Source: Bacterioplanoides sp965219715 (lineage in GTDB: Bacteria; Pseudomonadota; Gammaproteobacteria; Pseudomonadales; Oceanobacteraceae). From it: a DNA stretch of 64,000 nt. The notes below the pieces were generated by a model. That model was not told the origin of the DNA. It did no database searches and worked only from the letters and a program-made list of their open reading frames with translations. A program made the position numbers and the translations under genes. Shown one piece after another: positions 19,574 to 28,641 of the stretch. Location: positions 3,224,001-3,288,000 of the forward strand of contig NZ_OZ244785.1 in NCBI RefSeq assembly GCF_965219715.1, in the 5' to 3' direction. The stretch's first letter is position 1. Each line of letters opens with the position of its first letter.

Positions 19574-20713
19574 CTAAAGGCGCATGGTACGGCTGATAAT
19601 TTCCTTCATGATTTCTGAGGTGCCGGCGTAAATACGCAGAATTCGGGCAGCAGAGTAGAGGCGTGCAATCGGGTATTCCCACATATAACCGGCACCACCA
19701 TGTAGTTGCAGGCACTCGTCGGCGACCTTACCTAACAGCTCAGTACAGTGAAGCTTGGCGATGGCGGCGTCATCTGCGGAAAAGCGTTTTTCGTTGTGTT
19801 CCAACACGCATTGATCAACGTAGGTTTGTGCCACCTGAATGTTGGCCTTCATTTCCGCCAACTTAAATCGGGTATTCTGGAAGCGGGAAATATTACGACC
19901 AAAAGCACTGCGCTCTTTGGTGTATTCAATGGTCATATCCAATGCGCTTTGTGCCGCAGCCACAGCGCCACAAGCGGTGGCTAAACGTTCCTGTGCCAGC
20001 TTCTGCATCAGATAAATAAAGCCTTGCTGTGGATTGCCCAGCACGTTTGCTTTCGGAACTTTTACATCGTTGAAAAACAGCTCGGCAGTATCCTGGGAGT
20101 GCATACCGATTTTTTTCAGACGGCGACCACGTTCGAATCCAGCCATGTCCGCTTCAACCACAAACAGACCCATGGCGTGTTTGTTGTTTTTATCGGTCTT
20201 GGCCGCAACAATCACCAGATCAGAAATCAGGCCGTTGGAAATATAGGTTTTTGCACCGTTTAATACCCAGTGTTCGTCGTGTTCTACAGCGTGGCTTTTC
20301 ATGCCTGCCAGATCGCTGCCGGTGGACGGTTCAGTCATCGCAATGGCGAGAATTTTTTCGCCACTGACAATGCCTGGCATCCAGCGTTTTTTCTGTTCGT
20401 CGTTAGCGTAATCGGCGATGTAAGGCGCAATCACGGAGCTGTGCAGGGGAACAAAAAAACCGGATTCATTGATACGGGCCAGCTCTTCGATCATCAGCTG
20501 TTCGTAACGGAAGTCGCTTTCGCCGACGCCGCCATATTGCTCTTCTGCCCAGGGGCACAGAAAACCGTTCTGGCCGGCTTTCTGCCATAGCTCTTTGGGC
20601 ACTTGCCCTGCGGCTTCAAAGTCGTCCTGATGCGGTTTTACTTCCGCTTCAAGAAAAGCACGTAATGACTCACGATAGATGTTTTGTTCTTGGTTATAAT
20701 GGCGGCGTTTCAT
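19574..20713 (-). CDS. Acyl-CoA dehydrogenase
   Basis: A 379-aa flavoprotein starting at ATG 20713 with an AGGAG ribosome-binding site; a longer frame to 20806 adds residues not typical of the family. Motifs: IAMTEPSTGSDLAGMKS (FAD/substrate binding) and LHGGAGYMWEYPIARLYSAAR, whose Glu is at the catalytic position. It makes the alpha,beta double bond in acyl-CoA with FAD. First gene of the CoA-transferase/ligase operon and divergent from an AraC-type regulator 232 bp away, its likely controller. Confidence 0.9.
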   Translation of the reverse strand: MKRRHYNQEQNIYRESLRAFLEAEVKPHQDDFEAAGQVPKELWQKAGQNGFLCPWAEEQYGGVGESDFRYEQLMIEELARINESGFFVPLHSSVIAPYIADYANDEQKKRWMPGIVSGEKILAIAMTEPSTGSDLAGMKSHAVEHDEHWVLNGAKTYISNGLISDLVIVAAKTDKNNKHAMGLFVVEADMAGFERGRRLKKIGMHSQDTAELFFNDVKVPKANVLGNPQQGFIYLMQKLAQERLATACGAVAAAQSALDMTIEYTKERSAFGRNISRFQNTRFKLAEMKANIQVAQTYVDQCVLEHNEKRFSADDAAIAKLHCTELLGKVADECLQLHGGAGYMWEYPIARLYSAARILRIYAGTSEIMKEIISRTMRL

Positions 20714-20945
20714 ATCCGGCTCCTGGCGTTTATTAACAACCATGCGACCCGCCCGATCACCAAGGCGGAATAGAAAAATCGCAGTTGTCAGAATTAATAC
20801 GTCCACAGAGCTTACGGAGTGGTCGAAAATGCACCAATGGCATCAGGCTACGAAAAAACTGGCGAAAACTACCATCTGGGTTTAAGCCGGGTTAATCTTT
20901 ATTTATTAGAATAAAATCAGCTTACAAGGTCGGGGATAGTCATTG

Positions 20946-21980
20946 ATGACCAAGGTAAACTCCGAAGCAGACCTGATACCCGGGCCTGAACACACAACTC
21001 CAGGTTATCTGGTTGCGGCTTCTCTCAGAGGAGCGATCAATAAGGGTTATGATCCGCAAGCGTTATTGCAGCAGGTTGGGATTGATCCTGAAATTCTGAG
21101 CAATCCCGGTGCGCGGATTGCTTCATCAAGATACGCACGGTTATTACAAAATCTGTGGTTATTATTAAAAGATGAGTTTCTGGGCTTTGGTCAGGTTGTC
21201 AGTAAACCCGGCACTTTTGCCACCATGAGCCAGACGATTCTACCGTGTCATAACCTTGAGCACGCATTAAAACGGGCTAACCGCTTTTATCAGATGTTTG
21301 ATCATACACCGGCGATTCGTCTGAAGCTGATCGACGATCAGCTGGCACAAATCAGTATCGATATGTCGCAGCTGGAAGATCACGATCATTATCTGACCTT
21401 ATGTGCTATGGGTATTATTCATCGTTTCGGCAGTTGGCTGATCGGTGAGCGTGTACCATTAATCAAAGCCTGCTTTGATTATTCCAGACCTCAGTCATCC
21501 CACGATTATCAGCAGTTTTTTACGTCTGAGCTGGAATTTGATCAGGATTTTTGTGGCTTTATTATTCCGCGAAAACACCTGGCGGCGAAACTGGTGCGCA
21601 GCGAAGTCGATCTGAAAGCATTTATTATGCAATCTCCCAACGGCCTGATGTTTAACCCGGATGATAACCAGAGTTTTAGCGGTCAGGTGCGTAAATTATT
21701 GGGGCGCGATTTTTCTGAAAATTTATTATCACTGGAAGAAATTGCCGAACTGCTGCATATGACGCCACAGACGTTACGTCGCAGACTGAAAGATGAAGGT
21801 GCCAGCTTTCAGGATATTAAAGATCAGCTGCGTCGTGATCTGGCGATTTATTATCTCAATGATACCGATTTATCGGTGCAGGAAATCACCGAGAAATTAG
21901 GTTTTGCCGAAACCAGTAATTTTCATCGGGCCTTTAAGAAATGGACCGGTACGACACCTAGAAAATATCGGTTAACTTAA
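20946..21980 (+). CDS. AraC-family transcriptional regulator
   Basis: A 344-aa regulator with an N-terminal effector-binding domain of the type seen in AraC regulators of lipid and amine catabolism (residues about 20-210) and a C-terminal double helix-turn-helix (about 245-340), seen as IAELLHMTPQTLRRRLKDEG and ITEKLGFAETSNFHRAFKKWTGTTPRKYR. ATG 20946 is chosen over the TTG at 20943. Divergent from the acyl-CoA dehydrogenase operon and convergent with the FadB-type gene. Control of the neighbouring acyl-CoA genes is inferred from this arrangement. Confidence 0.87.
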   Translation: MTKVNSEADLIPGPEHTTPGYLVAASLRGAINKGYDPQALLQQVGIDPEILSNPGARIASSRYARLLQNLWLLLKDEFLGFGQVVSKPGTFATMSQTILPCHNLEHALKRANRFYQMFDHTPAIRLKLIDDQLAQISIDMSQLEDHDHYLTLCAMGIIHRFGSWLIGERVPLIKACFDYSRPQSSHDYQQFFTSELEFDQDFCGFIIPRKHLAAKLVRSEVDLKAFIMQSPNGLMFNPDDNQSFSGQVRKLLGRDFSENLLSLEEIAELLHMTPQTLRRRLKDEGASFQDIKDQLRRDLAIYYLNDTDLSVQEITEKLGFAETSNFHRAFKKWTGTTPRKYRLT

Positions 21981-21996
21981 GCGTTATTCACTGATC

Positions 21997-22067
21997 GTTG
22001 GGGTTCGCTGGCTCACCACCAACCTACAATAATGCTGTAGGTTGGTGGTGAGTTTACGAACCCCAAC
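21997..22067. terminator. Long palindrome between convergent araC-type and fadB-type genes
   Basis: A 71-bp inverted repeat: an 11-bp outer stem (GTTGGGGTTCG/CGAACCCCAAC), a 4/4 internal loop, then a perfect 17-bp inner stem (CTCACCACCAACCTACA and its complement) with a 7-nt loop. It fills the gap between two converging genes and probably ends or stabilises transcripts from both sides. The perfect stems are unusually long for a simple terminator. Confidence 0.7.
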
Positions 22068-22079
22068 AAGCGCTAAGGG

Positions 22080-24278
22080 TTAGTCCGCTAAATCAGCCAC
22101 GAACTCTTCACCTTTTTGAGCTTTTTCCTGAACCAGAGCCGGTGGTTCAAACCGTTCACCGTATTTAACAGCCAGTTCGTTACAGCGGGCGACAAACTCT
22201 TTGGCGCCATAATAGTTAACAAACTGCAGTACACCACCGGCCCACGGGGCGAAACCAATCCCAAACACACTGCCAATATTGGCGTCGGCAACGGAATCAA
22301 TCACACCTTCTTCCATGGCTTTGATGGCTTCAATCGACTGGATAAACAACAAACGATCACGAATATCCTGTGGATCAATCTGCTGATCCGCCAGGTAGAA
22401 ATGTTCCATCAACCCAGGCCAGATCGATTTTTCAGTTTTACCCGCTTTGTTGGTGTTGTACTCGTAGAAACCAGCACCTGCGGCTTTACCTTTGCGGTCA
22501 AAATCGTTCGACATTTTATCAACAACAGCGAAGCTTTCCGGCACTTTAAAGTCAGCCCCTTCCGCCTGTAAATCTGCCACCGTCTGATCACGAATATGCT
22601 GCATCAGAGTCAGGGAAACTTCATCGGAAACGGCCAGTGGTGATACCGGGAAACCAGCTGATTTAGCTTCGTTCTCGATCATCACCGGGTGTATACCTTC
22701 ACCAACCATGGCGATGGCTTCCTGGGTATAGGTTGAGAATACCCGGGTGGTGTAGAAACCACGGGCATCGTTCACTACGATTGGCGTTTTCTTAATTTGT
22801 AAGGCGTAATCAAACGCTTTGGCCAGCGTTTCATCGTTGGTTTGTTTGCCTTTAATGATTTCCAGCAGTGGCATTTTGTCTACAGGGGAGAAGAAGTGCA
22901 GACCAATAAAACGTTCGGAATCTTCAATCGCTTCTGCTAAACCTGTGATTGGCAGAGTTGAAGTATTCGAGGCAATTACCGCTTCAGCAGAGGCGTTAGC
23001 CGTGGCTTCCTGGGTTACCTTGGCTTTTAAACCTTTATCTTCGAATACCGCTTCGATAATCAGGTCACAACCATCGAAGTCGCTTGCGTCTGCCGTGGCA
23101 TTAATCAGTGCCAGGAAATCATCGCGTTCTGCTTCTGACATAAAGCCACGTTTAACTTTTTTCTCCAGCAGCTTGGCGGAGTAATCCTTGCCCTTGTCTG
23201 CAGCCTCCTGGGAGATATCTTTTAATACCACCTCAATTCCGGCTTTGGCAGTAACGTAGGCAATACCCGCGCCCATCATGCCCGCACCAATAACACCAAC
23301 TTTTTTGGTGGTGTATTTCGGCAAATCATCAGGACGGGAAGAACCGGCATTAATGCTGTTCAGCTGGAACCAGAAGGCATTAATCATATTTTTAGAGACT
23401 TTGCCGGTCGCCAGTTCGGTGAAGTAACGGGTTTCTACCTGCTGGGCGTAATCAAAGTCGATTTGTGCACCTTCAACGGCGGCCGCAATAATGGCTTCGG
23501 CAGCTGGGTAACAGCCCGCGGTTTTCTTACGGGTAAAAGACGGAGCAACGGCGATACGTTGCGCAACCTTCGGATTAATCACCGCACCGCCCGGTAGTTT
23601 AAAACCTTTAATATCCCAAGGTTGTTTGGCGTTTTTGTTCTCGCTGATCCATTGCTCCGCTTTGGCGATTAGCTCTTCCGGAGATTCAGCAATATCGTGC
23701 ACCAGGCCAACGCTTTTGGCTTTTGATGGACGGATTTTTTTTCCTTCCAGCAAATACTGCAGTGCGGTTTCCACACCCAGGTAGCGCACCATACGGATAA
23801 CACCGCCGCCGCCTGGCAATAAACCGAGCTGAACTTCCGGCAGGCCCAGTTGAATGCTTTCGTCGTTTAAACAGATGCGATGGTGACAGGCCAGGGCAAT
23901 CTCAAAACCACCACCTAATGCAGTGCCGTTAATGGCGGCAACAACCGGCACACCCAAGGTTTCGATATCACGCAGGTTTTGTTTAACCGCATTAGCGCCG
24001 TGGTAAAACTCTTCAGCATGGGCAGGCGTTACCTGTACCAACTCGTTTAAATCGCCACCGGCAAAAAAGGTTTTCTTTTCAGAGCGAATCACAATTCCGC
24101 TGATGGTGTTGTTTTCTTTCTTTTGTTTTAACTCGGCAACCGCGATATCCATTGCTTCACGATAAGCCGCATCCATGGTGTTGGCTGACTGGCCCGGTGC
24201 ATCCAGAACCAGATGCACAATACCGTTGTCTTTTTCTTCTAAACGTACCGCGCGGGCGTTTGAATTATCAGTCGTCAT
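22080..24278 (-). CDS. Bifunctional enoyl-CoA hydratase / 3-hydroxyacyl-CoA dehydrogenase (FadB/FadJ type)
   Basis: A 732-aa beta-oxidation multienzyme. The N-terminal crotonase domain (about 1-200) shows FFAGGDLNEL and GLPEVQLGLLPGGGG. The NAD-binding domain starts at VGVIGAGMMGAGIA (about 330), with HFFSPVDKMPLLEII and TPIVVNDARGFYTTRV following. It hydrates enoyl-CoA and oxidises the 3-hydroxyacyl-CoA. It lies 18 bp downstream of a thiolase gene on the same strand; the two form a beta-oxidation operon in thiolase-first order. Length is normal for this class. Confidence 0.92.
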   Translation of the reverse strand: MTTDNSNARAVRLEEKDNGIVHLVLDAPGQSANTMDAAYREAMDIAVAELKQKKENNTISGIVIRSEKKTFFAGGDLNELVQVTPAHAEEFYHGANAVKQNLRDIETLGVPVVAAINGTALGGGFEIALACHHRICLNDESIQLGLPEVQLGLLPGGGGVIRMVRYLGVETALQYLLEGKKIRPSKAKSVGLVHDIAESPEELIAKAEQWISENKNAKQPWDIKGFKLPGGAVINPKVAQRIAVAPSFTRKKTAGCYPAAEAIIAAAVEGAQIDFDYAQQVETRYFTELATGKVSKNMINAFWFQLNSINAGSSRPDDLPKYTTKKVGVIGAGMMGAGIAYVTAKAGIEVVLKDISQEAADKGKDYSAKLLEKKVKRGFMSEAERDDFLALINATADASDFDGCDLIIEAVFEDKGLKAKVTQEATANASAEAVIASNTSTLPITGLAEAIEDSERFIGLHFFSPVDKMPLLEIIKGKQTNDETLAKAFDYALQIKKTPIVVNDARGFYTTRVFSTYTQEAIAMVGEGIHPVMIENEAKSAGFPVSPLAVSDEVSLTLMQHIRDQTVADLQAEGADFKVPESFAVVDKMSNDFDRKGKAAGAGFYEYNTNKAGKTEKSIWPGLMEHFYLADQQIDPQDIRDRLLFIQSIEAIKAMEEGVIDSVADANIGSVFGIGFAPWAGGVLQFVNYYGAKEFVARCNELAVKYGERFEPPALVQEKAQKGEEFVADLAD

Positions 24279-24296
24279 AAAAATATCCCCGCAGTT

Positions 24297-25511
24297 TCAG
24301 TTCTGTTCAACACGTTCGATGATGGTGGCGATACCCATACCGCCTGCAACACACAGGGTGCATAAACCGTAACGCTTATTCTGGCGTTCCAGTTCGTCCA
24401 GGCAGGTACCCATAATCATGGCGCCAGTAGCACCCAGTGGATGGCCCATGGCGATGGCGCCACCGTTCACGTTGATTTTTTCTTCCGGGATATTCATTTC
24501 GTTCTGGAAGCGCATAACCACCGAAGCGAAGGCTTCATTGATTTCGACCAGATCGATGTCTTCCATAGTCAGGCCTGCTTTTTTCAGCACCTTACGGGTT
24601 GCCGGAGCCGGGCCGGTTAACATAATGGTTGGATCCACTGAGGTCAGCGCCGAAGCAACGATACGACCGCGAGGCTTCAGTCCTAGTTCTTCGCCTTTTT
24701 CTTTGCTGCCGATTAATACCAGTGCTGCGCCGTCTACGATGCCGGAGGAGTTACCACCGGTGTGTACGTGGTTGATTTTTTCTACCTGGGAATATTTACG
24801 AATGGCCGTTGCATCAAATGCCATCTCGCCCATCATTTCAAAAGCGGCCTGTAACTGGCCGAGCTTTTCCATGCTGGTTTCACGAATTAATTCATCTTTT
24901 TCCAGCAGGGTAATGCCGTTCTGATCTTTTACCGGAATAACGGATTTATCGAAGTAGCCATTTTCCCAGGCGGCGGCCGCTTTTTGCTGCGACTTGAGTG
25001 CGAAGGCATCGACGTCTTCACGGGAATAACCATCCAGCGTGGCCAATAAGTCAGCACTCACACCCTGTGGAATAAAATCGATAGCCGCGTTGGTTTGTGG
25101 ATCCATTGCCATGGCACCACCGTCAGAGGCCATCGGTACACGTGACATAGACTCCACGCCACCGGCAATCACCAGATCTTCAAAACCAGCGATGACTTTG
25201 GCTGCAGCGATATTAATGGCATCCAGGCCTGAAGCGCAGAAGCGGTTGGTTTGTACGCCAGCCGTTACCTGATCCCAGTCAGCAACTAAAGCGGCGATTT
25301 TTGCGATATCGCCACCCTGGTCACCGACCGGGGTAACACAACCCAGCACGATATCTTCCACCTGTGAGGTATCGAGGTCGTGGCGTTGTTTTAGTTCGTT
25401 TAACAGGTTGGCGACTAAGGTGATGGGTTTAACCGTATACAGTGCGCCGCCTTTTTTGCCCTTGCCGCGTGGTGTGCGGATGGCATCAAAAATATAAGCA
25501 GATTGAGTCAT
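24297..25511 (-). CDS. Acetyl-CoA C-acyltransferase (3-ketoacyl-CoA thiolase)
   Basis: A 404-aa degradative-type thiolase. The nucleophilic cysteine lies in NRFCASGLDAIN, the catalytic histidine in GHPLGATG, and the second cysteine in TLCVAGGMG. It cleaves 3-ketoacyl-CoA to acetyl-CoA plus a shortened acyl-CoA. First gene of the operon with the FadB-type multienzyme and divergent from the GST gene across about 200 bp, which should hold both promoters. Confidence 0.92.
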   Translation of the reverse strand: MTQSAYIFDAIRTPRGKGKKGGALYTVKPITLVANLLNELKQRHDLDTSQVEDIVLGCVTPVGDQGGDIAKIAALVADWDQVTAGVQTNRFCASGLDAINIAAAKVIAGFEDLVIAGGVESMSRVPMASDGGAMAMDPQTNAAIDFIPQGVSADLLATLDGYSREDVDAFALKSQQKAAAAWENGYFDKSVIPVKDQNGITLLEKDELIRETSMEKLGQLQAAFEMMGEMAFDATAIRKYSQVEKINHVHTGGNSSGIVDGAALVLIGSKEKGEELGLKPRGRIVASALTSVDPTIMLTGPAPATRKVLKKAGLTMEDIDLVEINEAFASVVMRFQNEMNIPEEKINVNGGAIAMGHPLGATGAMIMGTCLDELERQNKRYGLCTLCVAGGMGIATIIERVEQN

Positions 25512-25716
25512 AACTTCCTCAGCTGAAGTTGTGGAACATAAAAACCGGGCGGTGTAGTTTCAATAGCTTTCGATCTAATATAAGCAATTGGCCCAATCGA
25601 CACCTTACTTGTCGTGTTGTGACCCAACCATCGCATCAGATGACAAATAAAATGGCCTAAAACATCATCACCATGATCCGTGTCTGTAAATCAGGCCAAC
25701 TAAGAAGGAAATGACC

Positions 25717-26412
25717 GTGAGCGCAATTACCCTGTACCAGTTTGAGATGTCACCGTTTTGCGACAAGGTTCGCCGGGTACTGAAGTACAAAGGGCTGGGC
25801 TATGAGGTGGAAAATGTCAGCCTGCAGCAGGTGCAGTTTGGTTATCTGAAGAAGCTCACTCCGATTGGCAAGCTTCCGGTGTTAAGCTTGAATGGTACGA
25901 ATATCGCCGACTCTTCCGCCATTATTGCTGAACTGGAGCACCAGTATCCTGAGAAGCCGTTATTACCGGCAGATAAGAAACAAGCAGCGCTGGTGCATTT
26001 CTTTGAAGACTGGGCGGATGAAGGTTTGTACTTTAACGAGGTGTATTTACGTTTTGTGCTGCCTTCCAATGCACCGGAATACGCGGCGATGGCCGCAAAA
26101 GAAGATAATGCTTTGTTTGCTGCGATTGGCAAGATGGTGGCGCCGGGTATGATTGCCAAGCAAGCTAAAGCTCAGGGTATTGGCCGTAAGTCTCTTGCGG
26201 AAGTATTGTCCGATCTGAAAAAACACTTCTCGCATTTATCTGACTGGCTGGAAGGCCAGGACTACTTGGTCGGCGACTCTCTGACGTTGGCGGATATATC
26301 CGTAGCAAGCCAGCTGAGTTGTATTGTTGCTACGCCGGAAGGTAAAGGTGTGGCGGCTGATTATCCGCGGGTGAGTGAGTGGCTGCAGAGGGTGGATGGG
26401 GAGACGGTTTGA
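25717..26412 (+). CDS. Glutathione S-transferase family protein
   Basis: A 231-aa protein with an N-terminal thioredoxin-like GST domain (LYQFEMSPFCDKVRRVLKYK, Cys at the active-site position) and a helical C-terminal domain (DYLVGDSLTLADISVASQL). The GTG at 25717 is preferred because AAGGA lies 7 nt upstream; the ATG at 25711 nearly touches that site. Conjugation or peroxidase activity is unassigned. A small hairpin follows. Confidence 0.85.
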   Translation: MSAITLYQFEMSPFCDKVRRVLKYKGLGYEVENVSLQQVQFGYLKKLTPIGKLPVLSLNGTNIADSSAIIAELEHQYPEKPLLPADKKQAALVHFFEDWADEGLYFNEVYLRFVLPSNAPEYAAMAAKEDNALFAAIGKMVAPGMIAKQAKAQGIGRKSLAEVLSDLKKHFSHLSDWLEGQDYLVGDSLTLADISVASQLSCIVATPEGKGVAADYPRVSEWLQRVDGETV

Positions 26413-26415
26413 GTT

Positions 26416-26437
26416 TCACTAAATTATTGATTAGTGA
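26416..26437 (+). terminator. Small hairpin after the GST gene
   Basis: TCACTAA/TTAGTGA arms (7 bp, 8-nt loop) just past the GST stop, at the boundary where the sequence turns AT-rich. Weak terminator candidate. Confidence 0.35.
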
Positions 26438-26488
26438 TATTTCTAATGATAAATTTTCCACATAACTCACGTTGATGGAAGGCAACAC

Positions 26489-28360
26489 ATGGCAGTGATA
26501 GAAGCGATTGCTCTAACAGGATTAAAGACCTTAACATCGTCACTTATTAAAAAGTTTTCAGACTTAGGATGGAATAAAGTCGCGGAGGAATATAATGCTT
26601 CATTCAGTCATGAAGATCTTGTCAGATTTTGTATGGCTTGCGATGAATATGTGAACATAAGAACGTTATATTCTAGCCAAAAAGATGTGTTTATAGACGA
26701 TGTATATGTTCCTTTGTTTATGAGCCCTAGTAATGATTTGGATTCCCAATATGAAATCTCGAATCTGAATTTTTACAGCGAAGGTATCACTAATATAATT
26801 GGTCGCGCAGGGCAGGGGAAATCTACATTTTTGAGAAAGATGTTGTTAAATGAACTTCAACATGGCAGCACTATTCCAGTCTTCTTCGAGCTTAAGTATA
26901 TCAACACGGATGAATCGCTAGTATTGCAGTTATCAAAATGGTTTTCTAGGCATAATCTTAATATATCCGAGAAAGGTATTGGTCGGTTATTGAAATATGG
27001 TTATTTAAAGATATTTTTAGATGCATTTGATGAAATAGAGCCTTCTAAGCAGGGAAGTGCGCTAGAAATAATAAAAGATTTATCTAGGTTGTACCCTAAA
27101 GTAACGATAATAGTAACTAGCAGGCCAGACACAATAATAACTACAGAACCTTTCATTAGTAATTATAATGTCCTGAGTTTAAGTGCGGAAAATGTTAGGA
27201 AGTTATTTTTAAATATTTCGGAAAATAACGTTCAAAGAACAGATGAAGCAATAGAACAATTAGAAAAAAATCCGCAAATATTTGAAATAGCAAAAACGCC
27301 TATACTATCTATATTGCTTTTCATAACTTATAGAACGTGGTCAAAAATACCTGACAATTTGGCAGATTTCTATAAAAAAATATTTATAACATTGCTTACT
27401 CATCATGATACCTTAAAGCCTGGAAAAAAAATTGATAGAGGTATAAATATACCTCTTAATGATCATAAGATCGAGGATGTTTTTAGTGTATTCTGCTTCA
27501 CAACTTTCTCTGAAGGCGTAACATCTTTTAGCACTCGCGAAGCATCCGAATTTATGGAGAAATCACTAGAAAGTGAATGTCATGATGATATTTGTCCCGA
27601 GGATGTAGTTGATACTATTAAAAAATGTACAGGGATTATATCTAACGATGGTTATGATCAGCTCTGTTTCTCTCACAAGTCTCTTCAAGAATATTACACT
27701 GCTTCTTACATAGCTGGCCAGAAGATCCATGATATTAGGAATTTCTATAGTGCGGTAAAAGTTTATAGCCAAGAGAATAAGTATGATGCTGTATTGAAAT
27801 TCCTTTCATCTTTAGATAGAGAGAATTATATAAGATATTATTATATTCCCTGTTTTAAAGAGATGTTTGAAGTATCTTCTGTTAAACCTGAAATTGATTA
27901 TGCATCTATGAAACTATGGATGGGTAAGGTTATCGGAGCTGTTGAAATACCTTTCTCAAGTTTTCACAAAAGTATTATAAGTAGTGAAAACAATAAGTCT
28001 CGCGAATTGAGTATAGGATTTAGATTTAGAGTTAATGAAAATATGAGCTCATTTTTCTACAGGAAAATAATGAGTGATCTAATGTTGTCTCTTATAAAAA
28101 GTGGTATTTACCTAGAATATATCAAGGAGAATAGTAATGAATTGAAGGAGAGCTTTAAAACAAATAGAGAGGTAAGTGTGAGCTTAGCAGATCTCTTAGA
28201 TAGTGTTGATACTGAAAAGTCAGATAGGTTTTTAGATCTTCTAGAGATAGCTTTTGGTGAAGATATTTCAACCCCTCATAAAGAGTTAATGAAGTTTTAT
28301 AAGAAAAAATCCAAACCAAGTTTATTGAATCAGGTTTTCAAAAAAGAAGAGCCTGCTTGA
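26489..28360 (+). CDS. NACHT-domain NTPase (bacterial NLR-like, candidate anti-phage defence protein)
   Basis: A 623-aa protein preceded by a good AAGG ribosome-binding site. Residues 1-95 form a helical N-terminal region. The NACHT module has Walker A GRAGQGKST (105-113), Walker B IFLDAFDE (175-182), a sensor-like IIVTSRPD and a C-terminal FSHKSLQEYYTASY motif near 392-405. About 200 further residues have no leucine-rich repeats and no effector enzyme I recognise. STAND NTPases of this short form have been shown to protect bacteria from phage, some with a short NACHT-associated C-terminal domain. The gene is strikingly AT-rich with many AGA and ATA codons, unlike its neighbours, which points to horizontal transfer. 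Defence function is inferred. Confidence 0.82.
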   Translation: MAVIEAIALTGLKTLTSSLIKKFSDLGWNKVAEEYNASFSHEDLVRFCMACDEYVNIRTLYSSQKDVFIDDVYVPLFMSPSNDLDSQYEISNLNFYSEGITNIIGRAGQGKSTFLRKMLLNELQHGSTIPVFFELKYINTDESLVLQLSKWFSRHNLNISEKGIGRLLKYGYLKIFLDAFDEIEPSKQGSALEIIKDLSRLYPKVTIIVTSRPDTIITTEPFISNYNVLSLSAENVRKLFLNISENNVQRTDEAIEQLEKNPQIFEIAKTPILSILLFITYRTWSKIPDNLADFYKKIFITLLTHHDTLKPGKKIDRGINIPLNDHKIEDVFSVFCFTTFSEGVTSFSTREASEFMEKSLESECHDDICPEDVVDTIKKCTGIISNDGYDQLCFSHKSLQEYYTASYIAGQKIHDIRNFYSAVKVYSQENKYDAVLKFLSSLDRENYIRYYYIPCFKEMFEVSSVKPEIDYASMKLWMGKVIGAVEIPFSSFHKSIISSENNKSRELSIGFRFRVNENMSSFFYRKIMSDLMLSLIKSGIYLEYIKENSNELKESFKTNREVSVSLADLLDSVDTEKSDRFLDLLEIAFGEDISTPHKELMKFYKKKSKPSLLNQVFKKEEPA

Positions 28361-28366
28361 TTAATA

Positions 28367-28522
28367 TTAACTTTTTCGGGAACTTCCATAAATATACGGT
28401 CTGGAATCACCAAACGGATTAATAAACTCAAACAGTTCAGCAGTGATTAACAGAAACCCATCTCCCAATCGCTGCTGAATTTCTTGCGAATCATACTGAT
28501 GCGCACCTATCGAGAGTACTTC
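28367..28522 (-). pseudogene. Possible decayed 3' end of a gene
   Basis: An open frame of 51 codons on the minus strand, without a start codon, bounded upstream by an in-frame TAG. It reads like a real protein end (EVLSIGAHQYDSQEIQQRLG, then a hydrophobic FLLITAELFEFINPFGD stretch) and has host-like base composition. It begins 7 bp past the NACHT stop, so it may be the remnant of a gene truncated when the NACHT gene arrived. No family recognised. Confidence 0.35.
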
Positions 28523-28588
28523 CTACCTCCTCTTTGCCACGCCTCCGGCCGATTAATATCTCTATTGAGCGATGTTCGCACTCAAAGC

Positions 28589-28606
28589 AGTGAACCTGCA
28601 TTCACT
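28589..28606. promoter_or_regulatory. Operator-like palindrome, copy 1, upstream of tetR-type gene
   Basis: AGTGAA-N6-TTCACT. The same half-sites with the same 6-bp spacing occur again with centres 35 bp apart. Likely a TetR-type operator. Confidence 0.6.
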
Positions 28607-28623
28607 TCTTAGTTGCGCCTAAA

Positions 28624-28641
28624 AGTGAATCATGATTCACT
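28624..28641. promoter_or_regulatory. Operator-like palindrome, copy 2, overlapping the tetR-type start
   Basis: Perfectly palindromic AGTGAATCATGATTCACT, extendable to 20 bp (28623-28642). The annotated ATG at 28632 lies inside it, which suggests autorepression or a start further downstream. Confidence 0.65.

Noticed and set aside
8467..25511. Polyhydroxyalkanoate synthesis locus
   Set aside because: Two thiolases are present, but no phaB, phaC or phasin gene was seen; general acyl-CoA metabolism is the safer reading.
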